Shown in pieces: positions 48,307-55,450 of a DNA stretch of 64,000 nt. This stretch comes from a virus: the IMG/VR virus record IMGVR_UViG_3300021438_000010, positions 34,622 through 98,621 of that record; one strand, 5' to 3'. The notes beneath the pieces are model-generated. The model was not told where the DNA came from. It saw only the letters and a list, made by a program, of their open reading frames with translations, and did no database searches. A program made the translations under genes and the position numbers. Position 1 is the first letter of the stretch. Each line of letters begins with the position of its first letter.

Positions 48307-48486
48307 CTATTCTAGTTGACCCTTATATTCTAATTTAGGGATCATATAGTCATCATCTTGTGTTATTTTTACAATCTCAATTTTCATTATGCAATCTGTA
48401 ATATCGCCATATTTTGACAGCATATTTTGTATACTGTTTAACAATTTATTAGGATCAATATTTTTATTTAGTCTAACGTAAATCAT
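48307..48486 (-). CDS. Unknown small protein behind tRNA-Arg
   Basis: 59 residues: MIYVRLNKNIDPNKLLNSIQ and so on, then MKIEIVKITQDDDYMIPKLE, an alpha/beta pattern. Its ATG lies 2 bp after the tRNA-Arg 3' end, so it is read from the same promoter. Unknown function. Confidence 0.64.
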   Translation of the reverse strand: MIYVRLNKNIDPNKLLNSIQNMLSKYGDITDCIMKIEIVKITQDDDYMIPKLEYKGQLE

Positions 48487-48488
48487 AG

Positions 48489-48560
48489 TAGCCCCAAGAG
48501 GAATCGAACCTCTAACTAGACTTTAGAAGAGTCCTGTTATCTCCATTTAACTATGGGGCC
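48489..48560 (-). tRNA. tRNA-Arg (UCU)
   Basis: 72 nt. Acceptor GGCCCCA with TGGGGCT, discriminator A; T arm AGAGG-TTCGATT-CCTCT; anticodon arm GGACT-CTTCTAA-AGTCT, anticodon UCU reading AGA, a codon common in this AT-rich genome. No CCA encoded. A clear promoter lies 33-61 bp upstream. Confidence 0.92.
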
Positions 48561-48592
48561 AAATTAAAACTTAAAACGTTTTGGTGTATTGT

Positions 48593-48621
48593 ATTATAGC
48601 GTCTACCTTATGGAATGTCAA
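48593..48621 (-). promoter_or_regulatory. Sigma70-type promoter of tRNA-Arg
   Basis: TTGACA, 17-bp spacer TTCCATAAGGTAGACGC, TATAAT on the minus strand. It overlaps the ribosome-binding region of the divergently oriented HNH gene, so the two face apart from the same stretch. Confidence 0.88.
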
Positions 48622-48631
48622 GGAGTTAATC

Positions 48632-49090
48632 GTGAATCTCAAACATCATTATACAAAAGAAGTATTATCAAAAATTTGTGCGGAATCTTATAGTTATAGA
48701 CAATGTTTAGAAAAAATGAATATAGTCCCAGCAGGGGGTAACTATGCTTGTCTTAAAAAACATATTGAATTGCATAATATTGACATCTCTCATTTTACAT
48801 TACAAGGATGGAATAAAGGAAAAAAATTTGGTCCAAAACGCCCAATAAAAGATTATCTTTCTAATAAAGCTGGAATACAGAGTTGGAAACTGAAACGTAG
48901 GCTCATAAAAGAAAATATTCTTGAACATAAATGCAATAATTGTAAACAAAAAACTTGGTTTAATCAACTTATTCCAATTGAATTACATCATAAAGATGGT
49001 AATCATTTGAATAATGAACTGTCAAATTTAGAGTTATTGTGTCCTAATTGTCATGCTTTAACTGATAACTATCGTGCTAAAAATAAATAG
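48632..49090 (+). CDS. HNH endonuclease on the plus strand between two tRNAs
   Basis: 152 residues starting at GTG (48632), chosen because AAGGAG lies 6 bases upstream; an earlier ATG at 48581 has no ribosome site and overlaps the tRNA promoter. The N-half is a basic DNA-binding region (YSYRQCLEKMNIVPAGGNYA, then GWNKGKKFGPKRPIKDYL). The nuclease is HKCNNCKQKTW, IELHHKDGNHLNNELSNLEL and CPNCHALTDNY. Its stop shares 3 bp with the 3' end of the intron-bearing tRNA. Confidence 0.86.
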   Translation: MNLKHHYTKEVLSKICAESYSYRQCLEKMNIVPAGGNYACLKKHIELHNIDISHFTLQGWNKGKKFGPKRPIKDYLSNKAGIQSWKLKRRLIKENILEHKCNNCKQKTWFNQLIPIELHHKDGNHLNNELSNLELLCPNCHALTDNYRAKNK

Positions 49091-49356
49091 GAGTAGTCGG
49101 ATTCGAACCGACACTTTAAGGATTTTCTTACTACTATAGTTTTCACTACCATTTCTGTTTGTAGTCTGGACTTTATCTTAACCATAACTTTCGTTTTAGG
49201 TTCCTGCCATCAAGTCTCTACACCTTCCTATTTCTAGGCTTGGCTCGGTATTAGCAGTTAAGCCTTCACCGAATTTGACAGGTTCTACATTAAAAGTTTC
49301 CTTTTATGCACTCAAATTGTATAAGTCCTTTGCCTCTGCCGTTGGGCTATACTCCC
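49088..49356 (-). tRNA. tRNA with anticodon UAA, interrupted by a group I intron
   Basis: Exon 1 is 49323-49356 (34 nt), exon 2 is 49088-49126 (39 nt). Spliced, it folds as a cloverleaf: acceptor GGGAGTA with TACTCCT, short D arm (GCC with GGC), anticodon arm AAGGA-CTTAAAA-TCCTT, variable loop of only 5 nt (AAAGT), T arm GTCGG-TTCGAAT-CCGAC. The anticodon UAA would read UUA (Leu), but bacterial leucine tRNAs have a long variable arm, which is absent here. No CCA is encoded. Confidence 0.85.
49127..49322 (-). other. 196-nt group I intron in the tRNA anticodon loop
   Basis: It splits the loop after CTT, the position used in tRNA-Leu(UAA) introns. P1 pairs exon ACTT with intron GAGT, giving the U-G pair at the 5' splice site; the intron ends in G at 49127. 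AAGATAAAGTCCA matches the classic group I AAGATATAGTCC core element. No open reading frame lies inside it. It is near the lower end of group I intron sizes. Confidence 0.85.
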
Positions 49357-49370
49357 GTGTTCACTTCTTC

Positions 49371-49399
49371 ATCATACCACTATCATCGTCCTCTGTCAA
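49371..49399 (-). promoter_or_regulatory. Sigma70-type promoter of intron-bearing tRNA
   Basis: TTGACA, 17-bp spacer GAGGACGATGATAGTGG, TATGAT on the minus strand, 15 bp before the tRNA 5' end. It overlaps the stop of the 49383-49685 gene. Confidence 0.88.
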
Positions 49400-49685
49400 G
49401 CAACTTCTTTAGCTCTTCTTTATTTGTGTAAAGTGGTACGGATTGTGTCTCAAAGGGATTAAAATGAAGAGTCATGTTATAATAATCACCTCTACTATTA
49501 ACTTTAACCCATCCCATAGATTGGTATTGAGATAATTTATTTTCAAGGTCTTCGATCTTCTTATGCAAAGAGCGAAGTTCATGTCTTGCATTATTTAATA
49601 CAGTTGGATTATGTTGAACGAAGTATTCATCTCCGTCAATGTGTTCCAAAATATATTCTATGGGATGTGAAAAAGCTTTACTCAT
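49383..49685 (-). CDS. Unknown protein
   Basis: 100 residues from the ATG at 49685, adjoining the upstream stop. Helix/coil N-half (VLNNARHELRSLHKKIEDLE) and a beta C-half (GWVKVNSRGDYYNMTLHFNP). No family recognised. Confidence 0.66.
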   Translation of the reverse strand: MSKAFSHPIEYILEHIDGDEYFVQHNPTVLNNARHELRSLHKKIEDLENKLSQYQSMGWVKVNSRGDYYNMTLHFNPFETQSVPLYTNKEELKKLLDRGR

Positions 49686-50011
49686 TACTGGCAATTCCTC
49701 TTGCAGCAAGATTTAATTCCATTGAAATCCAAGTCAATAGATGGATTGGTATCCTCAGAGTGTGAATACTTAGCCCATGTATTATTAAACTCTTCCTTAT
49801 CAATATCAGCATACTGATCAAGCTTAAATACTTGAATAAATGTATCAAACAATTCTGCAATTCTTCCTTCGTGCAATGTTCTAATACCAAAAAGGGTACT
49901 AGCAATATCATCACGATCCAAACCATTAAGCACCATAGTTGACAGAGTGTTTATTTCTTCAACAGTTGACTGTAGTGCGGTAATCTTATCCTCAAGGTCA
50001 AAACGGTCCAT
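49685..50011 (-). CDS. Unknown protein
   Basis: 108 residues, helical N-half (LEDKITALQSTVEEINTLST), then an acidic segment and a Cys-containing end (KSCCKRNC). No family recognised. Confidence 0.65.
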   Translation of the reverse strand: MDRFDLEDKITALQSTVEEINTLSTMVLNGLDRDDIASTLFGIRTLHEGRIAELFDTFIQVFKLDQYADIDKEEFNNTWAKYSHSEDTNPSIDLDFNGIKSCCKRNCQ

Positions 50012-50207
50012 TATGATATCCTCTTTCTATTTCTTGTATTAAAGTCTCATAAAGTAAATCTGTCAAATCGTCTTTTTTTATTAACTGCGGGTAATGCATT
50101 CTAATAGTCTCAGAATAATCATTGTCAAGCACATATTTAGTTGGTGGACTGTAATCAACAGTCGGTATTGTGGAACTAATGATTATTAGTGAGCCTAGTT
50201 TGATCAT
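49998..50207 (-). CDS. Unknown small protein
   Basis: 69 residues, hydrophobic start (LGSLIIISSTIPTVDYSPPT) and helical end. ATGA overlap with the upstream gene. No motif. Confidence 0.6.
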   Translation of the reverse strand: MIKLGSLIIISSTIPTVDYSPPTKYVLDNDYSETIRMHYPQLIKKDDLTDLLYETLIQEIERGYHNGPF

Positions 50208-50536
50208 GTATAACGCCTAGAATACTCGCCCTGTATGTCGCTAATAAAGTCAGGATTGTCAGTAGCATCTGGCCCAAGAATATATTCACTTGGAACATGC
50301 TTATAAACTCCCTTTTGCTTTGCTTCCTCCCAATCAAGGCAACCATATCTACTCCAATAGAGATACTTGAAACCCTCATAACTCTTAGTTTCCATAAGCA
50401 TCTTCTCTACAAGTATGCAAAGCTTTTGCTTTGTTGACTGAGGAATTCTTGTAGAAAGCATATCATTAACAGTGTTCTTAATATGCTCAAGAAACTCTAC
50501 AGATACTTGCTTCCTTTTCTTGTTTGCAATTTTCAT
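50204..50536 (-). CDS. Unknown protein
   Basis: 110 residues after GGAGGAATAAA. Basic helical N-half (VSVEFLEHIKNTVNDMLSTR), then YWSRYGCLDWEEAKQKGVYK. No family recognised. Confidence 0.66.
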   Translation of the reverse strand: MKIANKKRKQVSVEFLEHIKNTVNDMLSTRIPQSTKQKLCILVEKMLMETKSYEGFKYLYWSRYGCLDWEEAKQKGVYKHVPSEYILGPDATDNPDFISDIQGEYSRRYT

Positions 50537-50537
50537 T

Positions 50538-50717
50538 TTATTCCTCCAAATGAGATGAATTAATCGTTATACTGGGAAACCATTCGCCTTCATTGACCTT
50601 AAATTCATCAATATCCGCCTCGTATTCTGTTCCATCTACGAAATCGTAAACATAAGCAACATCCCCATGAATGTTAGGGTGCTTATCAATATATTCTTTC
50701 AATTCGCCCCAAGTCAT
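50538..50717 (-). CDS. Unknown acidic small protein, tandem paralogue of 50722-50892
   Basis: 59 residues: MTWGELKEYIDKHPNIHGDV, then YVYDFVDGTEYEADIDEFKV. The next gene upstream reads MTWRELMKFIADQDTETLDE, then IYDYEDGKEHEAEITELLQD, the same order of elements. A tandem duplication; function unknown. Confidence 0.72.
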   Translation of the reverse strand: MTWGELKEYIDKHPNIHGDVAYVYDFVDGTEYEADIDEFKVNEGEWFPSITINSSHLEE

Positions 50718-50721
50718 GATA

Positions 50722-50892
50722 TTATTCCTCTGTGTTGTTGATTGCTAAATACGGAATCCAACCATCTTGCAGTAATTCTGTTATTTCTGCTTCGTGTTCT
50801 TTTCCATCTTCGTAATCATATATTTTAACTTCTTCGTCTAACGTTTCGGTATCTTGATCTGCTATAAACTTCATTAGTTCTCGCCAAGTCAT
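50722..50892 (-). CDS. Unknown acidic small protein, tandem paralogue of 50538-50717
   Basis: 56 residues of the MTW-x-EL family, ending GWIPYLAINNTEE. First gene behind a clear promoter; AGGAGTTACG is its ribosome region. Strongly acidic and small, a composition seen in some phage inhibitors and DNA mimics, but no evidence for such a role beyond charge. Confidence 0.72.
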   Translation of the reverse strand: MTWRELMKFIADQDTETLDEEVKIYDYEDGKEHEAEITELLQDGWIPYLAINNTEE

Positions 50893-50916
50893 CGTAACTC
50901 CTTTGCGATTGAACGT

Positions 50917-50945
50917 ATTGTACAGTATCGTCTTATCCTTGTCAA
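50917..50945 (-). promoter_or_regulatory. Sigma70-type promoter
   Basis: TTGACA, 17-bp spacer AGGATAAGACGATACTG, TACAAT on the minus strand, 25 bp before the 50722-50892 ATG. The spacer carries CGAT. Confidence 0.87.
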
Positions 50946-51211
50946 GAACTTGAACTTTCTAATTCTTCAAGCTCAACCCTAGATTTAATACTATTATGCC
51001 TATTAGGATCGGCTAGTCCACTGTTAATACGGTTCTGCTTTGTGATATAAAATCCACGATCATCCTTGCAAACTACTTCGTCTGCACCTACTGAAATAGG
51101 TTTATATTTTGACATGTCAACGATCATACTAGAATCGCTGCCATATGGTGTTTTGGTTGTAACGATAGTGCCAGATTCGTGCTGGCGTGGTTTAAATAAT
51201 TTTCTTGCCAT
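50942..51211 (-). CDS. Unknown protein
   Basis: 89 residues from the ATG at 51211 (ARKLFKPRQHESGTIVTTKT). Basic start and acidic Ser-rich end (VELEELESSSS). Its last bases are the -35 of the downstream promoter. No family recognised. Confidence 0.64.
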   Translation of the reverse strand: MARKLFKPRQHESGTIVTTKTPYGSDSSMIVDMSKYKPISVGADEVVCKDDRGFYITKQNRINSGLADPNRHNSIKSRVELEELESSSS

Positions 51212-51545
51212 GTTCTTGGTCATCCTTTTTTGAAAATGTCATACAATTTAATTCACTATCCCAATATGTATCAATTATGTCATTAGATGCCATTTTTGAC
51301 AAACTAACGCCCAATACCCAATCATGAACTTCAGTAAATATTCTTTGAAGTAGTTTTGTATTTATTAGGTATCTTTCTTCTTTTTCAATAGCAAATTGTT
51401 TAATAATAGAGACTATCTCTTTTGGTTTTATATAATTACTCAAGTCCTCAATTGGAATGCCTCTGTTTTTAGCAACATCTTTGCCTATATACTTTGCTGT
51501 TCTTTTTAAATTCTTAATAGCAACTAATGGATCTTTTTTCATCAT
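51192..51545 (-). CDS. Unknown protein coupled to uvdE
   Basis: 117 residues, helical and basic (NLKRTAKYIGKDVAKNRGIP), then HDWVLGVSLSKMASNDIIDT. ATGA overlap with the UV endonuclease stop suggests a related or at least co-expressed product. Confidence 0.65.
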   Translation of the reverse strand: MMKKDPLVAIKNLKRTAKYIGKDVAKNRGIPIEDLSNYIKPKEIVSIIKQFAIEKEERYLINTKLLQRIFTEVHDWVLGVSLSKMASNDIIDTYWDSELNCMTFSKKDDQEHGKKII

Positions 51546-52456
51546 ACACCTATTAAGTTGTTAGAGTAGCGGGATATAGCGTGATCTTTCATCTTAAGCT
51601 CAAAGTCAAGGTCAAAATCTAGACCGTAAGTATTAAATGTATTATTTGCATAGTCAGAATGCGCCCTAGGATTGTTGCCGGGGCGACTCTCACTGTAGTG
51701 GAAGAGTGGTCTATAACCTCCCCACGTTGCATGGCAAGCCCGTATAGCCTCTTCCTCAGTCAGACCGTCTGGATGACAGGCATGGTGCAAATAGTCGAAA
51801 GTGATTGGTATATTGGTGGCTGGATGGAATATCTCAGTAAGCTCTTTGACACTCCAACAATTTACTTTATCGTCGTTTTCGATAACCAATCTGCTACGAC
51901 AATTGGGATCAAGAAGATTGAAACTGTTAACAAATCTAGCAATAATAGATTCATGATTACCATCTTTATTATGTATGTGTAAATTCATTGGAGATCGGTA
52001 GTCGGCTGGACAACCAATACGGTCCATGAATGAAGAGTAGAAATTAAGTTCTGTGATTGTCTTTTCGACTGCTTTAGTATTGGTTGAAGCGAGGACATTA
52101 AACTCGCTAGGATGACAAGAAATACGAACATTTGTAGAGGCAATAGTTTCCTCTAGAATATCAAAACTGTCTTCAATGTCATCATAATTAGGCAAATCTT
52201 CTAACTCAATGTTAGCTTCATCATATGTTATAAGAGGAAAAAGATCACTACTAATACGGTAAGTAAAGTCATGTCTATGGCAATGCTTAATAATCTCATT
52301 GGTCGCCCACATATTATTAAGTATACGTTCGCCCAGTATTGACAGTGCTTCGTCCCTAGGCAGGCTAGAGAATCGCTTAAACGTCATGGTTTGGAACTTA
52401 ACTGGTTCGTCAAGTTCTTGTAATTGTAGTGATATACAGCAAAGGCCAAACTTCAT
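51542..52456 (-). CDS. UV-damage endonuclease, UvdE/UvsE family
   Basis: 304 residues, TIM-barrel UVDE. Recognisable segments: MKFGLCCISL at the start, YRISSDLFPLITYDEA, RISCHPSEFNVLAS, MNLHIHNKDGNHESIIARF, LVIENDDKVNCWSVKEL, FDYLHHACHPDGLTEEEA and FHYSESRPGNNPRAHSDYA. These hold the metal-binding Glu, His and Asp residues of the family. It nicks 5' to UV photoproducts and starts repair. It has its own promoter and only short native-looking neighbours. Confidence 0.92.
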   Translation of the reverse strand: MKFGLCCISLQLQELDEPVKFQTMTFKRFSSLPRDEALSILGERILNNMWATNEIIKHCHRHDFTYRISSDLFPLITYDEANIELEDLPNYDDIEDSFDILEETIASTNVRISCHPSEFNVLASTNTKAVEKTITELNFYSSFMDRIGCPADYRSPMNLHIHNKDGNHESIIARFVNSFNLLDPNCRSRLVIENDDKVNCWSVKELTEIFHPATNIPITFDYLHHACHPDGLTEEEAIRACHATWGGYRPLFHYSESRPGNNPRAHSDYANNTFNTYGLDFDLDFELKMKDHAISRYSNNLIGV

Positions 52457-52489
52457 ATTATATACTCATAGGGTGTGATGTGTCTACCC

Positions 52490-52517
52490 TATTATACTTC
52501 GACCAGAGGCATTGTCA
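52490..52517 (-). promoter_or_regulatory. Sigma70-type promoter of uvdE
   Basis: TTGACA, 16-bp spacer ATGCCTCTGGTCGAAG, TATAAT on the minus strand, 34 bp before the ATG. Its -35 overlaps the stop of the HNH gene upstream. Confidence 0.88.
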
Positions 52518-53165
52518 ACCTTGAGTTTTTCCTTTTGATAAATTGTCAAAAGACCATAATGGTTGTAAATTAGTATAATGCCAAGCTATTTTTAGCTCTG
52601 TTTCAATATCGGCATCATTGAAATTAAAACTACATAACGGTTTTATATGATCTATATGCCATTGTCCATAATTTTCAAATGACATACCTTCTTGAAATTT
52701 AGATTGTAAATGTTCTTTAAATTTTTCTATTGAACAACCAATATACTCAATGGATGATGATTTTTTTTGTTTTCCTTTTAAGCATCCCCATATCCCTCTT
52801 CTTATATTAGATATTATTTTGTGTTTATTTCTATATTCTTTTTTATATTTATTATACCAATCCTTATGTGATTTTCTATAACTTGATGTTCTTATTAAGA
52901 TATTTTCTTTATTTTTGATATAATATTCTTGTGTTTTTAATTTTATGATATTTTTGTTTTTTTGGGAATAATTTTTGTGGTATTCTTGTATGGAGTTTTT
53001 ATTTTTTTCTCTGTATGATTTTTGTTGTTCTTTATATTTTCCTGTATATTTTTTAGATTTTTGTCTGCAACAATTCTTGCAATTGGATCTAGTGTATTTA
53101 CCATTTTTATTGAACATAGAAATATCTAATTCATAATTACAACATTTACATATTTTAGTTTGCAT
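52515..53165 (-). CDS. HNH homing endonuclease with zinc ribbon
   Basis: 216 residues. The N-terminus has a zinc ribbon (CKCCNYELDISMFNKNGKYT and CKNCC), followed by a long Lys/Tyr/Asn-rich helical linker, and the HNH core WHIDHIKPLCSFNFNDADIE, then HYTNLQPLWSFDNLSKGKT, a very common phage homing type. It is extremely AT-rich, unlike uvdE beside it. A GTGTATAAA motif lies upstream. Confidence 0.88.
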   Translation of the reverse strand: MQTKICKCCNYELDISMFNKNGKYTRSNCKNCCRQKSKKYTGKYKEQQKSYREKNKNSIQEYHKNYSQKNKNIIKLKTQEYYIKNKENILIRTSSYRKSHKDWYNKYKKEYRNKHKIISNIRRGIWGCLKGKQKKSSSIEYIGCSIEKFKEHLQSKFQEGMSFENYGQWHIDHIKPLCSFNFNDADIETELKIAWHYTNLQPLWSFDNLSKGKTQG

Positions 53166-53190
53166 GATTCCTCCTTATAGTATATATACT

Positions 53191-53200
53191 TTTATACACT
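53191..53200 (-). promoter_or_regulatory. Candidate late-type promoter motif before HNH gene
   Basis: AGTGTATAAA on the minus strand, 26 bp before the HNH ATG, followed by TATATATAC. Another member of the GTGTATA set. Confidence 0.5.
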
Positions 53201-53230
53201 TTTTAGGAACTCAAATACATTAAACCAAAA

Positions 53231-53479
53231 CTATGATTTGTTGTTATTTTTGTGCCAACTGAATAGACTATTTAACCAAGCTTTCCTTTTGCTACAATTG
53301 CATTCTTGTAAATTGAAAAATTCCTTAAATCGCTCTTCAGTAATTCCTACTGATTTTAATGCCCCTTCAACAACATCGCCCAAACCTACTACATCATTAT
53401 TTACGTGGCTATTAGGATTGACTCCTTGGCTTTCTAATTGTTGTATTACTTGATCCATTTCTTGTTTGATGTCGCTCAT
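53231..53479 (-). CDS. Small phage protein with CNCSKRKxWLN C-terminus
   Basis: 82 residues from the ATG at 53479 after GGGAGAAA. A coiled N-terminus (SDIKQEMDQVIQQLESQG), then DVVGLGDVVEGALKSVGITE and CNCSKRKAWLNSLFSWH. The GLGD(V)V-x-K/G and C-x-C-x-KRKxxLN pattern occurs in uncharacterised phage proteins. The longer in-frame extension lacks a ribosome site. Confidence 0.68.
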   Translation of the reverse strand: MSDIKQEMDQVIQQLESQGVNPNSHVNNDVVGLGDVVEGALKSVGITEERFKEFFNLQECNCSKRKAWLNSLFSWHKNNNKS

Positions 53480-53813
53480 TTTTTTCTCCCAATTGTGGGT
53501 TTTAATCCCTTTTAGTATTTTTTTCGATGGTTTTCTGTGGGACGTTTTCCATCTTCTATTAGGTTTATACACCCAAAAATAGAGAGAATTAGGGATGTTG
53601 GAGCATATACCTAGAGATGCATTTAATACCATAAAAACATATATATAATATACATACTACAACCCATATACATAAGAGTAATAATAGACTACATACTCCT
53701 ACCCATATTTTTGATTTGAACGTGGATAATTCACATAAATAATAAATTTTCATATATGCCTATTTTTCTAGAGTCTATGGGTACTAGGGTAGAGTATGAG
53801 TAGTGTAGTAGGT
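53480..53813. other. Gene-free AT-rich stretch with imperfect inverted repeats
   Basis: No supported gene. It is rich in TATA-like words (CATATATATAATATACATAC). GGGTAGGAGTATGTAG (minus strand near 53690) is an imperfect match to GGGTAGAGTATGAGTAG on the plus strand near 53790, giving an inverted repeat about 100 bp apart. No sigma70-type promoter stands out. It may hold regulatory sites of the 53231-53479 gene. Confidence 0.4.
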
Positions 53814-53851
53814 AAATAAGAAGACCCGTTAGAGGGTTAGTCCAACGGGCC
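53814..53851 (-). terminator. Rho-independent terminator
   Basis: Minus-strand CCCGTTGGA pairs with TCTAACGGG around a short loop, followed by TCTTCTTATTT. It lies about 40 bp after the 53890-54159 stop. Confidence 0.87.
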
Positions 53852-53889
53852 TTGGGATATATATAGTATGTATATGTATATAGTATATA

Positions 53890-54159
53890 CTACTCTGCTC
53901 TACTGTCTAGAGCATACTCTATGACTGATAAGTATTGATCTAGTTGCCTAGGTGTTAATTCCTTGCCATTAGCAGCAAGGGCGTGCCTATATGCTAGTCT
54001 ATGTTTCTTATCCATCTCTGTGAGTTCTCTCATTTCCCTTAATTGGGTCTTATTTCTTAAAGCTAGTATTTCTTTGAATGTTCTATATCCTTCAGAGTCT
54101 TGGTACTCTTCTTCATATAGTTCACTCATGTGTGTAAAGAATTCTTTCTTAGTGATCAT
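53890..54159 (-). CDS. Unknown helical protein
   Basis: 89 residues, all helical and highly charged (RNKTQLREMRELTEMDKKHR), with ELTPRQLDQYLSVIEYAL at the end. No family recognised. Ends its own transcript with a good terminator. Confidence 0.66.
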   Translation of the reverse strand: MITKKEFFTHMSELYEEEYQDSEGYRTFKEILALRNKTQLREMRELTEMDKKHRLAYRHALAANGKELTPRQLDQYLSVIEYALDSRAE

Positions 54160-54247
54160 GGGATTTTCTCCATATTAAATTTGGGGCGATTTGCCCCATA
54201 TATCTATAAATAAGTGCGTATATAGGTAAATATTAGAAGAATTTGAT

Positions 54248-54685
54248 CTATTTTGACCTAACGGGTATATTGGCCTTTACTATCTTATGTGGACTGCGAT
54301 ACATATTAGGAATGGTTTCAGACTTTGTTTCTGGTCCCATATATATATACCCAAAGCCGCCATCATTAGCGTGTACGATCAAACCATTAGCGTCGTGATT
54401 CTTAACAGTATATATACCAGCATCAGTCATATACTGCTTATCACCACTTTCTCCTACATAATAATTACCAGATCGTCCAATGACCTTAATGCGATCACCA
54501 TTAGTTAAAGACTTCCAATCTTCAATCTCTTCAAACTTCTTTAGTTTCTTAATCTTTGGGGGCTTCTTACTTTTAGAGTTAGCCCCAATATTAAATTCAG
54601 TGTTACAATGCTTACAGGTATGTGACCTAGCACCATTAATACCATTACAGTTCTTACAAAGTTTTTGTCCACGCTTAACTTTCAT
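54248..54685 (-). CDS. Zinc-ribbon protein with SH3-like domain
   Basis: 145 residues from the ATG at 54685. The N-terminal zinc ribbon is KLCKNCNGINGARSHTCKHC, then a Lys-rich linker and a beta-barrel-like region (GDRIKVIGRSGNYYVGESGD, YTVKNHDANGLIVHANDGGF). A strong promoter lies 63-91 bp upstream. Probably an adaptor or regulator; unknown. Confidence 0.68.
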   Translation of the reverse strand: MKVKRGQKLCKNCNGINGARSHTCKHCNTEFNIGANSKSKKPPKIKKLKKFEEIEDWKSLTNGDRIKVIGRSGNYYVGESGDKQYMTDAGIYTVKNHDANGLIVHANDGGFGYIYMGPETKSETIPNMYRSPHKIVKANIPVRSK

Positions 54686-54698
54686 TTTTGTCTCCTTC

Positions 54699-54745
54699 AC
54701 TGACTATAGCTACTTTGGCGATCTTAAAGAATTGAGTGATACACG
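54699..54745. repeat. Intergenic repeat copy 1
   Basis: CACTGACTATAGCTACTTTG and GCGATCTTAAAGAATTGAGT recur with few changes at 54838-54883 (CACTGACTATGGCTACTCTG and so on). Both copies lie in 5' leader regions. It is likely a duplicated leader or operator. Confidence 0.75.
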
Positions 54746-54747
54746 CT

Positions 54748-54776
54748 AGTATACATCGTCTGTCAGCGGTTGTCAA
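54748..54776 (-). promoter_or_regulatory. Sigma70-type promoter
   Basis: TTGACA, 17-bp spacer ACCGCTGACAGACGATG, TATACT on the minus strand. It sits between the two copies of the duplicated leader repeat. Confidence 0.86.
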
Positions 54777-54837
54777 CTTTAAAAATGTTTCTAGGAATAT
54801 ACTCATGGTATATTTATAAGCATCAAAGTAAAGTCTC

Positions 54838-54883
54838 ACTGACTATGGCTACTCTGGCGATCTTATTAATTAAGGTGATACAA
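54838..54883. repeat. Intergenic repeat copy 2
   Basis: Near-copy of 54699-54745, including CACTGACTATGGCTACTCTG and GGTGATACA. It overlaps the 3' end of the 54870-55136 gene, so part of the repeat is now coding. Confidence 0.75.
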
Positions 54884-55136
54884 TGGTCAGGTTGCCGGTG
54901 TCGCCATTAAAGTGTGTGAAATAACTCTGGCTAATATACTTACCTTCAATACCATCTACCATTCGCTTGCTATATACATTGACACGCCAGCGATTATCGT
55001 ATACATTCATACTCTTACAGAAGATATAGTCTGAGGGCTTCTCTACATGATTAAAAATAACATCGCAAGGCGTAATGCCATAATGATCAACCTTCTTCAC
55101 TGGAACATCATCAATCATCTTATTAACCTTTGCCAT
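54870..55136 (-). CDS. Unknown protein
   Basis: 88 residues, beta-rich (KSMNVYDNRWRVNVYSKRMV) with basic patches. Preceded by AGGAGGCA. Its stop lies inside a duplicated repeat. No family recognised. Confidence 0.66.
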   Translation of the reverse strand: MAKVNKMIDDVPVKKVDHYGITPCDVIFNHVEKPSDYIFCKSMNVYDNRWRVNVYSKRMVDGIEGKYISQSYFTHFNGDTGNLTIVSP

Positions 55137-55279
55137 AAATGCCTCCTAAAAGTAAATGTCGCTGACTGTATTGCAATATGTTGAACCGTTTATATGGGGA
55201 AGTACAACCCCATTTGTGCAACTTATATAAACGCTATATATTATTCATTTTGTGCATCTTACCAAAGACACACTACCCC

Positions 55280-55308
55280 ATTGTACCATATCGACACACT
55301 CGACGCAA
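55280..55308 (-). promoter_or_regulatory. Sigma70-like promoter, weak -35
   Basis: TTGCGT, 17-bp spacer CGAGTGTGTCGATATGG, TACAAT on the minus strand. The leader to the ATG at 55136 is about 140 nt, unusually long. The spacer again contains CGAT. Confidence 0.7.
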
Positions 55309-55354
55309 GTACTTGAGGAATAAGGACTTACGTTCACTCACCATTAGACTTGAC

Positions 55355-55443
55355 GTAAGTACTTGAAAATAAAAGACTTATAGATTGCGGCCCCGGCCCC
55401 GCCCATCGTAAACCCTTGCTGCTAAAGGACTTACGACGAGTCA
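55355..55443. repeat. Palindromic GC-rich intergenic repeat, copy E1
   Basis: Two hairpin arms of the TAARYCCTT-loop-AAGGRYTTA type (here diverged on the left, AAACCCTTGCTGCTAAAGG on the right) flank GCGGCCCCGGCCCCG. It begins 8 bp past the stop of the 55451-55711 gene and lies before the next promoter. A further half-copy (ACGCAAGTACTTGAGGAATA) lies at 55303-55333. Confidence 0.82.
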
Positions 55444-55450
55444 GGAATTT

